Shown one piece after another: positions 1-12,585 of a DNA stretch of 64,000 nucleotides (the stretch's first letter is position 1; every line of letters begins with the position of its first letter). Source of the DNA: Ridgeia piscesae. Lineage: Eukaryota > Annelida > Polychaeta > Sabellida > Siboglinidae. The stretch lies in assembly GCA_025642075.2 (NCBI GenBank), contig JAODUO010000880.1, positions 1 through 64,000 on the forward strand. Direction: 5' to 3'. The notes under the pieces are model-generated. The model worked only from the letters and a program-made list of their open reading frames with translations, was not told where the DNA came from and ran no database searches. The translations under genes were made by a program, and so were the position numbers.

Positions 1-797
1 TCCACTCTACTCTTGTCTCTTGTCCTCACTCCCTCTGTCTCTTGTCCTCCACTCCTCCACTCTCTCTGTCTCTTGTCCTCCACTCCTCCACTCTCTCTGT
101 CTCTTGTCCTCCACTCCTCCACTCTCTCTGTCTCTTGTCCTCCACTCCCTCTGTCTCTTGTCCTCCACTCCTCCACTCTCTCTGTCTCTTGTCCTCCACT
201 CCCTCTGTCTCTTGTCCTCCACTCCTCCACTCCTTCTGTCTCTTGTCCTCCACTCCTCCACTCCCTCTGTCTCTTGTCCTCCACTCCTCCACTCTCTCTG
301 TCTCTTGTCCTCCACTCCCTCTGTCTCTTGTCCTCCACTCCTCCACTCTCTCTGTCTCTTGTCCTCCACTCCTCCACTCTCTCTGTCTCTTGTCCTCCAC
401 TCCTCCACTCCCTGTCTCTTGTCCTCCACTCCTCCACTCTCTCTGTCTCTTGTCCTCCACTCCTCCCCTCCCTGTCTCTTGTCCTCCACTCCCTCTGTCT
501 CTTGTCCTCCACTCCTCCACTCTCTCTGTCTCTTGTCCTCCACTCCCTCTCTGTCTCTTGTCCTCCACTCCCTCTGTCTCTTGTCCTCCATCTCCCTGTC
601 TCTTGTCCTCCACTCCCTCTGTCTCTTGTCCTCCACTCCCTCTGTCTCTTGTCCTCCACTCCCTCTGTCTCTTGTCCTCCACTCCTCCACTCCTCTGTCT
701 CTTGTCCTCCACTCCCTCTGTCTCTTGTCCTCCACTCCTCCACTCTCTCTGTCTCTTGTCCTCCACTCCTCCACTCTCTCTGTCTCTTGTCCTCCCC
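1..797. repeat. C/T-rich minisatellite with 31-bp and 23-bp units
   Basis: Tandem GTCTCTTGTCCTCCACT units alternate between a long form (31 bp, with an extra CTCCACTC-type octamer) and a short form (23 bp). About 29 units are present and the array continues past the left edge. All frames are open on both strands because the unit has almost no stop codons; it is not coding. Confidence 0.95.
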
Positions 798-1842
798 TCC
801 CCCCACTCCCTTCAAACCCCTCAGAGAAATGTGCACTGTTCCTCTCTCCTCTGCATGTATATATTTGACTTTGATTCTGGTCATGAAACAAGTTCCAGTC
901 ATCTGCACAGTCTACATCATCTTCTCCTTTTATCCTTCTCTTTACTTCCCTGCTGTTTCCCCCATTTGTCCCATATGTCCCATCCACAATTCTACAGACT
1001 ATACACTACAGTCTATACAACATTTGTTCATCCATTAAGCCCTACACGCATTATGAACATACACTGTACTCCCTTACTGCATACCACAACACAACAATCC
1101 CGGTTCTCACGTACGGTGGACACAGCCACATTACCATTGCTGTGTTTACATTTTATATAACAGATATCATATTTAATTCCTATTTAACAGAAACATAATG
1201 AATACATTAGACTGGAGGCTCCTACAGTAGCAATTTGTACAAGTCTTAGTTGGAGTCTCCATCATCCTTACTCTATATTGCACCTGCATAAACTTTATTA
1301 TTATTTTGTATTTGCAGTTTGGAAAAATAAATCTACTTCTTATCTTGTCTTTTATCTATTGTCTTACTTGCCTGACAGTTAAATGACAGGCCAGTCTGCC
1401 CCCTGCAGGCCTCCTGGATGCCAAACCCAGCATTTCCTCCTGTCTATTGGCCTCATTTTCTTTATCCTTTGAAGTCATCTTTACGGGCTATTTTAATGAT
1501 GCTTTCGTTTGGCATATGACAAACATGTCCAAACCTGACTGTTCACTTTTAGCAACTACAATCTGTCTGGCACAAAGACAAACAACTGTCAATCACAATG
1601 AAGCTCCCATGGAGATTTAAATTTGTTGTAGTAACAACTAACTGAGGGAGTTTTATCTGTACATAAAAACATTGCAGCATTTTGTGACATTACATACTAA
1701 GAAAACTGTATCTGTCATTAAAGCGTCTTGTTTTGATAAACAATTAATCTTTTTTCACGAAGACCCTACAATGTAAATGATTATGCCATAACTGCATAGT
1801 TTTTTGTTAACTTATTCTTTAAATATAAAATCATATTACGAA
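798..1842. other. unique AT-rich spacer
   Basis: No gene, RNA or repeat family is recognisable here. The open frames at its left end are extensions of the neighbouring minisatellite. Confidence 0.6.
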
Positions 1843-1975
1843 TGTGTGTGTGTGTGTGTGTGCGTGTGCGTGTGCGTGTGCGTGTGTGCGTGTGTCCATG
1901 TTTGCATGTGTGCATGTGTGTGCGTATGTCTGTGTATGTGAATATGTGCACATGCATATATATATATATATTATA
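1843..1975. repeat. TG / TGCG / TA microsatellite
   Basis: A compound simple repeat: (TG)n, then TGCGTG steps, then a TA tract ending at about 1974. Confidence 0.95.
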
Positions 1976-4900
1976 ATATACATCTATACAAAACCATGTA
2001 CCTGTCTCATGTATGTAACAGTTATGTACAATCCCACTCACTGCCTCTGTCTCTTGGTCTAGTTTATTACCTCACCACATTGCCACGGTTGCATGGTGCG
2101 AGGATTCCCGTCAATGTTTTATGTTGATAATAACAACACTAACAAGACTTGGCAGACAGACAACCTTTACGCATCGGTGAGTCACATTGATTTCAATGAG
2201 TGTCACATAGAGCACAGTGTGTCGTCCCCCGAAGACGTTTGTCAACGCTGCTCAGATGGCTGCCTGTCAATTAGATTCTGCAAATGCTTTACATGTACAA
2301 TTGCCTTTCTCAGAAGCCTCACCACTTATTATGTAGCGAGCTGTCGTGTCAATTTCCTGTTCAATCTCAAGTATGTCACCTGCCGACTCAGAATTGTCGA
2401 AGCATTTACATGAATAGATGATGTGTGTTACCATGGCAGTGTCAACTGTCAATAGTCTTGGTGTCAAATGTCAACAGCTTAGCATTGGTAGCATAACGAT
2501 CAAGTGTCAACAATGTAAATGTGATGTCACTGGTTGTTGTCATGCCAATAGACAAAACAGTAAGAAAACAGGAAATGTCACATGTCAATGTTGTCACTGT
2601 CAATCTCAACATACATTTAAAACACTTGTCACTACTCATTTTGCTGTCATGGGTCACCAGTTATTGTCAATCTATCAGGTTATGTGTCAGTCATTTTGGC
2701 AGTAGATCAGTGTGGTTAATATGCATAGAAATAATCCAAATTAACTAGCAGAATAATTGCTGCTCCCTTCTTTCTTCTTGGAGTCCAGAGTGAGGATGGC
2801 TTCAGTGCAGCTTCTTGACTTCTGGCCCTATTTTCATGCCTATCCTGCTGCATTAATTCACTCGTCTCTCACTGCGTCCTTGACATGGAGAATGGTACGA
2901 AGAGAGATTTCTAAAGTAGAGATTTAAGCAGCAGCAGGATGAACACTGTGAAGAATCGAGAAGAGTAAAGAGTGTGGAAATAAGAGTGTGATGAAAATCC
3001 CACACTGCAAGGGATCATGGGAAGATGAAGCCACATTTTCTTTACAACAAAATAGTCTGTTTCTTTTATGTAGCATCATTTCTGTCACACCCACCCACTT
3101 CTGCAGGTCATCACAGACCACAGCGATATGAACCAATCCCACGCATCACCTATATGTTCATCTATGACAAAAACAAGTAGAAATAATGTTCACAACAAAC
3201 ACCAATTTGACATGACCTAGTTGTCTGGAAACGTTAATAGACTGCATTGCTAATGTTGTGCTCTTTTGTGGTCGAAGCGTCCAAGTTCATAAGGCCTCAA
3301 TGCCTGACTGGAGAAATTGCGAAAGAGCCATAATTGTCGCGTGACAATCCATGAAGCCGAGGCCCAAACAGCGACAATGATGGACATCTAACTAAGTACA
3401 GCTCATTACTAAAACATCAGTCTTACAGACGTCTTCACTTCCTACATCAACAAGATTATCTCACAACTTATCGGATGCGTGTAAATGTTACTTTGAGGCA
3501 GGAGAACTTCTGAATATTTAAACCACCGGCCAACTAATTTATCTTAAGGTTTTACAGGAAAACCATAGAAAGGAGCAAGCTATAATGACAGGCAGAAATA
3601 GGAGAAAAGGAAGCCATTTCAGGGTCCAAGATCTGTTCAACAGTGTGTATCACAATCTTTATTTTGCATCAAAACATACTCTCATATTGCTAGATTTTAA
3701 TTAAGGCATTCATTCACTAGATAATGTGCTCAGTCCATATGTTCATGATATTTCAAATTTTTCTTTTCACTAATTATGCCTAAATCTAGCAAGACAGCAA
3801 CTATCATCAATGGTTTCACAAATAATTAATCTTCAATTAATGGACCCTTCATTTTTAGTTACACAAGAAATACAGTCAGTGTGTGCCTTCTATAAGCATT
3901 ATAGAAATATGTTTTGAATTGTTATTCATTTCTATAAAACTGTTTCCATAAAATGTCCTGAACCTGTGCCAGTCTAGTGATCACACTGTAGTAGTCTGAG
4001 TCATTCTGTATAAAAATAAATTCACCGCCTCTAAGATAAATTTAACTTGCAATGATGAAGTCACTATTATAGCCTCAAATACATAATTCACACGGACTCG
4101 ACTGAGCAACTGACACAGAACTATTTATCACAGATAACGGCACATAGATCTATGGCCGTGCAACATTTTGCTATTCATCCTGAAGGACACATAAAAGGGG
4201 AAGACAACAGCCGAGGTGGGAGGACAGGGGAATACGGAGAGGATATCAGGGGAGGGCGGAAGACGCAAATGTCACCATTACAGTAATTTGAATAAATCTG
4301 AATGTAATCTAGTTTTTGCTGTAGTCAACCACATGTACCTCAGGGGTTACTTCAAACGGCTGGCTCACCACTCTGTTTTAGCGATGTTTGTGACTAGAGT
4401 ATTATCAAGCTTGCTTTCCAGAGCTGTCCTTCTCTAGGATTAGTGAGTCCACTACAGGTCACACATTTACCCCCTGTGTGGGATATTTTACTTCCCCTGG
4501 CATAGACACCAGATAGAAGGGACCAACTGCTTTTAATGGCTCTTCTTAAAGACATATAAATGTGAGGTGAATGAATCTGCCTAAGTTTTAAAATGGTGGC
4601 TAGTGGAATTAAGCCACCGTCCACTAGGTCAACAGTCCCACGCCCTACTCCATGACCCCTGCTCCACACAACTACAGGACTAAGCAGGTTACAATTTTAA
4701 CTTAACCCCACAGGGATGTCACTTGGGGAATGAAAGACAATTAAATCTTGCACACTAAGATGTCAAATTGTGCAGCTAAATCCTGTTGTTAAACCTTCTG
4801 GCTAAATTGTGCTGTTAAATCTAGTCTATAATAACCAATTATCTTTCCGTTGTTAATCTGCACTAAGGCGACATTACCCTCCCAGGTAAGTGACTGGTCA

Positions 4901-5051
4901 TGGCTTCTCCACTAGGTGACCCGTGTCACACAACAAGTTGTCAACCCATCCCACGCATGAGGCCATAATCTTGTCATTTGTTTCTGCACCGGAGCACCCC
5001 AATCAATGTAGCTAACCGACTTAGCACATCCACTGACAGTGTAACTGTCCT
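1976..5051. other. mostly unique spacer with a TGTCA cluster
   Basis: No gene is recognised. The notable parts are the TGTCA-dense block at 2439-2698 and the GC-richer block at about 3240-3400, which carries paired ATTGTC/GACAAT motifs. The rest is AT-rich and plain. Confidence 0.55.
2439..2698 (+). repeat. TGTCA-dense block
   Basis: About 15 copies of TGTCA occur in 260 bases, all on the plus strand, at irregular spacing and with different flanks, so it is not an ordinary tandem array. Random expectation on one strand is about 0.25 copies. Confidence 0.8.
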
Positions 5052-5125
5052 GCACATGTGACATTCTGTCAGTACATGTGACATTCTGTCAGTACATGTG
5101 ACATTCTGTCGGTACATGTGATATT
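5052..5125 (+). repeat. 20-bp tandem repeat, about four copies
   Basis: The unit is ACATGTGACATTCTGTCAGT (20 bp), in nearly identical copies. Confidence 0.9.
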
Positions 5126-5339
5126 CAAAGTCCTGTGCCTTTCTAAATTTCTTCTGATGCATGAAACCTTCACAATCATTTCCACTGCTATGGCTCATTG
5201 TACCTAATGAGTCCACCACATTTCTACTTCATTTGAACCTTTTCACACAACATCTGATTTTTTGGACTAGCAATCAATGTATGGTGCATTTAAAATATCC
5301 TCATATCTCTGGAATAAGCGAGACATTATATTGTGCTTG

Positions 5340-5870
5340 CACTGGTGGAAATGGTGATGCATTAGAATTGTTCAAGTGTGTACAAATTGTGATGCATTAG
5401 AATAACCTCAGCTATGTGGAAATGGTGATGAATTTAATGTGTCCTCACATCTGTGGAAACTTTGTCCTCATATCTTTGGGAGTGGTGATGCATTAGAAAG
5501 TCCTCAGATTTGTGGAAATGGTGGATGCATTAGAAAGTCCTCAGATTTGTGGAAATGGTTGCACATTAGGCAGTACACAGATTTGTGGAAATGGTGATGC
5601 ATTAGAATGTCCTCAGATTTATGGAAATGGTGACACATTAGAAAGTTCTTAGATTTGTGGAAATGGTTGCACATTAGGCAGTACACAGATTTGTGGAAAT
5701 GGTGATGAATTAGAATGTCCTCAGATTTATGGAAATGGTGACACATTAGAAAGTTCTTAGATTTGTGGAAATGGTTGCACATTAGGCAGTACACAGATTT
5801 GTGGAAATGGTGATGAATTAGAATATCCTCAGCTTTGTGGAAATGTTGATGAATTAGAATGTTTGTGGAA
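5340..5870 (+). repeat. 36-bp repeat with 108-bp higher-order organisation
   Basis: A degenerate unit of about 36 bp (GATTTGTGGAAATGGTGATG type) is present. Between 5561 and 5800, three different units form a 108-bp super-unit: the marker GCACATTAGGCAGTACACAG starts at 5561, 5669 and 5777, exactly 108 bases apart. Weak, eroded copies continue to about 6070. Confidence 0.88.
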
Positions 5871-6613
5871 ATAATAAAGCATTTAGAATGTCCTCACATC
5901 TATGAAAACAGTGATGCATTAGAATATCTTCAGGTCCTTAGAAACAGTGATCGATGTGTTAAAACAGCCTAAAATCTGTTGAAATGACGATGCAACAGAA
6001 TATTCTCATGTCAGTTGGAACAGTGATGTGTTAAAACAGCCTTAAATCTGTGGAACCAGTGATGCATTGGAATGGCCTCACATCTTCTCCAGCCATCAGA
6101 CACAGCCACAAGACCATCTACACCATCTGCATTATTCACAATGGACATCTCTGGTCAAAGACTGCAGCCCTAGACAGAGGAAAGATGGTGGGGGAGTCTT
6201 TTGACCCCCTGTGATCTGTGAGCTTTTGCTAGACCAGTGCCTTTTCTAATGAGAAACCTGGCCTGATGCAGACATCAGAGAATACCATTAGTGTCACCAG
6301 AATCACTGTCCACTTTGTCTCCAACTTGTCCAGCTGTGGCGATCAGCTGTGACCTGGACAAAGCTTGTCACCTGACCAGACAGTGCTCTATAGATCACCA
6401 CTGCTTTCACTTAAATCAGTGCCAAATGTTAGCCAGGTCAATGTCGACCTTCTGCAAAGTTCCTTCTTTGCTTCAATCAAAATGTTGTTCAGCATTTGTA
6501 AAGCTTGTCATAAACATTCTCATGAAATTATACATTTCCCCCCAAGAAAATTGACAATTGAACATTTTTGACATTGGTGGTGATCCTAATTATTTGTTGC
6601 TGAAACTGATGTG
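5871..6613. other. spacer with eroded repeat copies
   Basis: Degenerate relatives of the previous 36-bp unit persist to about 6070. After that the sequence is unique, with no gene recognised. Confidence 0.55.
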
Positions 6614-9600
6614 ATTCTGACAAGAATCTTTCCATCTCTGACAAGAACATACACAGGGATCATTTCATCTCTGACATGAACATATACAGGGATCATTTCA
6701 TCTCTGACACGGACATACACAGGGATCATTTCATCTCTGACATGAACATACACAGGGATCATTTCATCTCTGACACGGACATACACAGGGATTTTTTCAC
6801 CTCTGACAAGGACATACGCAGGGATCCTTTCATCTCTGACATGAACATACACAGCGATTTTTTCACATCTGACAAGGACATACACAGGGATCCTTTCATC
6901 TCTGACAAGGACATACACAGGGATCATTTCATCTCTGACACGGACATACACAGGGATCCTTTCATCTCTGACATGAACATACACAGGGATCATTTCATCT
7001 CTGACAAGAACATACACAGGGATCCTTTCATCTCTGACATGAACATACACAGGGATCATTTCATCTCTGACACGGACATATACAGGGATCCTTTCATCTC
7101 TGACATGAACATACACAGGGATCCTTTCATCTCTGACACGGACATACACAGGGATTTTTTCACCTCTGACAAGGACATACGCAGGGATCCTTTCATCTCT
7201 GACATGAACATACACAGGGATTTTTTCACCTCTGACAAGGACATACACAGGGATCCTTTCATCTCTGACACGGACATACACAGGGATCCTTTCATCTCTG
7301 ACACGGACATACACAGGGATCCTTTCATCTCTGACATGAACATACACAGGGATCATTTCATCTCTGACACGGACATACACAGGGATCCTTTCATCTCTGA
7401 CATGAACATACACAGGGATCAATTTATCTCTGACATGAACATACACAGGGATTTTTTCACCTCTGACAAGGACATACACAGGGATCATTTCATCTCTGAC
7501 ACGGACATACACAGGGATCCTTTCATCTCTGACATGAACATACACAGGGATCATTTCATCTCTGACAAGAACATACACAGGGATCCTTTCATCTCTGACA
7601 AGAACATACACAGGGATCCTTTCATCTCTGACAAGAACATACACAGGGATCCTTTCATCTCTGACATGAACATACACAGGGATCATTTCATCTCTGACAA
7701 GAACATACACAGGGATCCTTTCATCTCTGACAAGAACATACACAGGGATCCTTTCATCTCTGACAAGAACATACACAGGGATCCTTTCATCTCTGACAAG
7801 AACATACACAGGGATCCTTTCATCTCTGACAAGAACATACACAGGGATCCTTTCATCTCTGACAAGAACATACACAGGGATCCTTTCATCTCTGACAAGA
7901 ACATACACAGGGATCATTTCATCTCTGACAAGAACATACACAGGGATCCTTTCATCTCTGACAAGAACATACACAGGGATCCTTTCATCTCTGACATGAA
8001 CATACACAGGGATCCTTTCATCTCTGACAAGAACATACACAGGGATCATTTCATCTCTGACAAGAACATACACAGGGATCCTTTCATCTCTGACAAGAAC
8101 ATACACAGGGATCCTTTCATCTCTGACATGAACATACACAGGGATCCTTTCATCTCCGACATGAACATACACAGGGATTATTTCATCTCTGATAAGAACA
8201 TACACAGGGATCCTTTCATCTCTGACATCGACATACACAGGGATCCTTTCATCTCTGACAAGAACATACACAGGGATCCTTTCATCTCTGACAAGAACAT
8301 ACACAGGGATCCTTTCATCTCTGACATGAACATACACAGGGATCCTTTCATCTCTGACAAGAACATGCACAGGGATCCTTTCATCTCTGACAAGAACATA
8401 CACAGGGATCCTTTCATCTCTGACAAGGACATACACAGGGATCCTTTCATCTCTGACAAGAACATACACAGGGATCCTTTCATCTCTGACAAGAACATAC
8501 ACAGGGATCCTTTCATCTCTGACAAGAACATACACAGGGATCCTTTCATCTCTGACATGGACATACACAGGGATCCTTTCATCTCTGACAAGAACATACA
8601 CAGGGATCCTTTCATCTCTGACAAGAACATACACAGGGATCCTTTCATCTCTGACATGGACATACACAGGGATCCTTTCATCTCTGACAAGAACATACAC
8701 AGGGATCCTTTCATCTCTGACAAGAACATACACAGGGATCCTTTCATCTCTGACATAGACATACACAGGGATCCTTTCATCTCTGACAAGAACATACACA
8801 GGGATCCTTTCATCTCCGACATGAACATACACAGGGATCCTTTCATCTCTGACAAGGACATACACAGGGATCCTTTCATCTCTGACAAGAACATGCACAG
8901 GGATCCTTTCATCTCCTGACAAGAACATACACAGGGATCCTTTCATCCCTGACAAGAACATACACAGGGATCCTTTCATCTCCGACAAGAACATACACAG
9001 GGATCCTTTCATCTCTGACAAGAACATACACAGGGATCCTTTCATCTCTGACATGAACATACACAGGGATCCTTTCATCTCTGACAAGAACATGCACAGG
9101 GATCCTTTCATCTCTGACATCGACATACACAGGGATCCTTTCATCTCTGACAAGAACATGCACAGGGATCCTTTCATCTCTGACATGGACATACACAGGG
9201 ATCCTTTCATCCTGACAAGAACATACACAGGGATCATTTCATCTCTGACAGAACATACACAGGGATCCTTTCATCTCTGACAAGAACATACACAGGGATC
9301 ATTTCATCTCTGACAATGAACATACACAGGGATCATTTCATCTCTGACACGGACATACACAGGGATCCTTTCATCTCTGACATGAACATACACAGGGATC
9401 CTTTCATCTCTGACAAGAACATACACAGGGATCCTTTCATCTCTGACAATGAACATACACAGGGATCCTTTCATCTCTGACATGAACATACACAGGGATC
9501 CTTTCATCTCTGACAAGAACATACACAGGGATCCTTTCATCTCTGACATGAACATACACAGGGATCCTTTCATCTCTGACAAGAACATACACAGGGATCC

Positions 9601-11717
9601 TTTCATCTCTGACAAGAACATACACAGGGATCCTTTCATCTCTGACAAGAACATACACAGGGATCCTTTCATCTCTGACAAGAACATACACAGGGATCAT
9701 TTCATCTCTGACAAGAACATACACAGGGATCCTTTCATCTCTGACAAGGACATACACAGGGATCCTTTCATCTCTGACAAGAACATACACAGGGATCCTT
9801 TCATCTCTGACAAGAACATACACAGGGATCCTTTCATCTCTGACATGGACATACACAGGGATCCTTTCATCTCTGACAAGAACATACACAGGGATCCTTT
9901 CATCTCTGACAAGAACATACACAGGGATCCTTTCATCTCTGACAAGAACATACACAGGGATCATTTCATCTCTGACATGGACATACACAGGGATCCTTTC
10001 ATCTCTGATAAGAACATACACAGGGATCCTTTCATCTCTGATAAGAACATACACAGGGATCCTTTCATCTCTGACAAGAACATACACAGGGATCATTTCA
10101 TCTCTGACATGACATACACAGGGATCCTTTCATCTCTGACAAGAACATACACAGGGATCCTTTCATCTCTGACAAGAACATACACAGGGATCCTTTCATC
10201 TCTGACATGAACATACACAGGGATCCTTTCATCTCTGACATGAACATACACAGGGATCCTTTCATCTCTGACAAGAACATACACAGGGATCCTTTCATCT
10301 CTGACATGGACATACACAGGGATCCTTTCATCTCTGACAAGAACATACACAGGGATCCTTTCATCTCTGACTTGAACATATACAGGGATCATTTCATCTC
10401 TGACAAGAACATACACAGGGATCCTTTCATCTCTGACAAGAACATACACAGGGATCCTTTCATCTCTGACAAGACATGCACAGGGATCATTTCATCTCTG
10501 ACATGAACATACACAGGGATCCTTTCATCTCTGACAAGAACATACACAGGGATCCTTTCATCTCTGATAAGAACATGCACAGGGATCCTTTCATCTCTGA
10601 CAAGAACATACACAGGGATCATTTCATCTCTGACAAGAACATACACAGGGATCCTTTCATCTCTGACATGAACATACACAGGGATCCTTTCATCTCTGAC
10701 ATGAACATACACAGGGATCATTTCATCTCTGACAAGAACATACACAGGGATCCTTTCATCTCTGACAAGGACATACACAGGGATCCTTTCATCTCTGACA
10801 AGAACATACACAGGGATCATTTCATCTCTGACATGGACATACACAGGGATCCTTTCATCTCTGACTTGAACATACACAGGGATCATTTCATCTCTGACAA
10901 GGACATACAACAGGGATCCTTTCATCTCTGACAAGAACATACACAGGGATTATTTCATCTCTGACATGAACATACACAGGGATCCTTTCATCTCTGACAA
11001 GAACATACACAGGGATCCTTTCATCTCTGACATGAACATACACAGGGATCCTTTCATCTCTGACAAGAACATACACAGGGATCCTTTCATCTCTGACAAG
11101 AACATACACAGGGATCCTTTCATCTCTGACTTGAACATACACAGGGATCATTTCATCTCTGACAAGAACATACACAGGGATCCTTTCATCTCTGACAAGA
11201 ACATACACAGGGATCCTTTCATCTCTGATAAGAACATACACAGGGATCCTTTCATCTCTGACAAGAACATACACAGGGATCCTTTCATCTCTGACAAGGA
11301 CATACACAGGGATCCTTTCATCTCTGACTAAGAACATACACAGGGATCCTTTCATCTCTGACAAGAACATACACAGGGATCCTTTCATCTCTGACAAGAA
11401 CATACACAGGGATCCTTTCATCTCTGACAAGAACATACACAGGGATCCTTTCATCTCTGACAAGAACATACACAGGGATCCTTTCATCTCTGACAAGAAC
11501 ATACACAGGGATCCTTTCATCTCTGACAAGAACATACACAGGGATCCTTTCATCTCTGACTAAGAACATACACAGGGATCCTTTCATCTCTGACAAGAAC
11601 ATACACAGGGATCTTTCATCTCATGATTGAACATACACAGGGATTTTTCATCTCTGACATGAACATACACAGGGATCTTTCATCTCTGACATGGCAGTAA
11701 CATACTACAGGGATCCT
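6614..11717. repeat. 33-bp minisatellite, about 150 copies
   Basis: The unit is 33 bp (GACAAGAACATACACAGGGA followed by TCCTTTCATCTCT). Most copies hold a BamHI site GGATCC. Variants include ACAAG/ACATG/ACACG/ACTTG and GGATCC/GGATCA/GGATTT. Since 33 is eleven codons, both strands have giant open frames (about 750 codons plus, about 880 minus) with 11-residue repeats (DKNIHRDPFIS and VRDERIPVYVL). They break at single-base indels (8916, 9212, 9440), so a gene is unlikely. Confidence 0.96.
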
Positions 11718-12006
11718 TTCAATATCAGCAGAATGGCATAAAACGGGTGGGAGTTGGCTTTAAAATTGGTGGGAGTTGGTTTAAATACGAGGGAGTTGGC
11801 TTAACAATTGTGGGAGGTTGGCTTAAAACATGAGGGATGGCTTTAAAATGTGGGAGTTGGCATAAAAACTGGTGGGAGGTTGGCTTTAAAAATGGTGCGA
11901 GGTTGGCTTAACAAACAGGTTTAGGTTGGCTTGAAAAAATGGTGGGAGGTTGGCTTAAAAACATGGGAGGATGGCTTAAAAATTTGGAGTTGAACATTTA
12001 AAAAAT
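11718..12006 (+). repeat. GGTTGGCTT minisatellite, first block
   Basis: Units of about 20-24 bp of the form GGTGGGAGGTTGGCTTAAAA, degenerate, lie between two blocks of the 33-bp repeat. Confidence 0.88.
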
Positions 12007-12585
12007 TTCATTCTGACAAGAACATACACAGGGATCCTTTCATCTCTGACAAGAAATACACAGGGATCCTTTCATCTCTGACAAGAACATACACAGGGAT
12101 CATTTCATCTCTGACATGGACATACACAGGGATCCTTTCATCTCTGACAAGAACATACACAGGGATCCTTTCATCTCTGACAAGAACATACACAGGGATC
12201 CTTTCATCTCTGACAAGAACATACACAGGGATCCTTTCATCTCTGACATGGACATACACAGGGATCCTTTCATCTCTGACTTGAACATACACAGGGATCA
12301 TTTCATCTCTGACACGGACATACACAGGGATCATTTCATCTATGGCATGAACATACACAGGGATCTTTTCATCTCTGACATGAATATACACAGGGATCAT
12401 TTCATCTCTGACACGGACATACACAGGGATCATTTCATCTCTGACACGGACATACACAGGGATCTTTTCATCTCTGACATGAATATACACAGGGATCTTT
12501 TCATCTCTGACATGAATATACACAGGGATCATTTCATCTCTGACATGGACAGTCACACATACCTACAGGGATCCTTCAATTATCA
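12007..12585. repeat. 33-bp minisatellite, second block
   Basis: About 17 further copies of the same 33-bp unit as at 6614. The right half is enriched in the ACACGGACATACAC and ATGAATATACAC variants. Confidence 0.94.

Noticed and set aside
6586..9237. 883-codon minus-strand frame and 747-codon plus-strand frame
   Set aside because: Both are products of a 33-bp tandem unit with no stop codon in those frames. They are equally open on both strands, start from repeat sequence and break at single-base indels.
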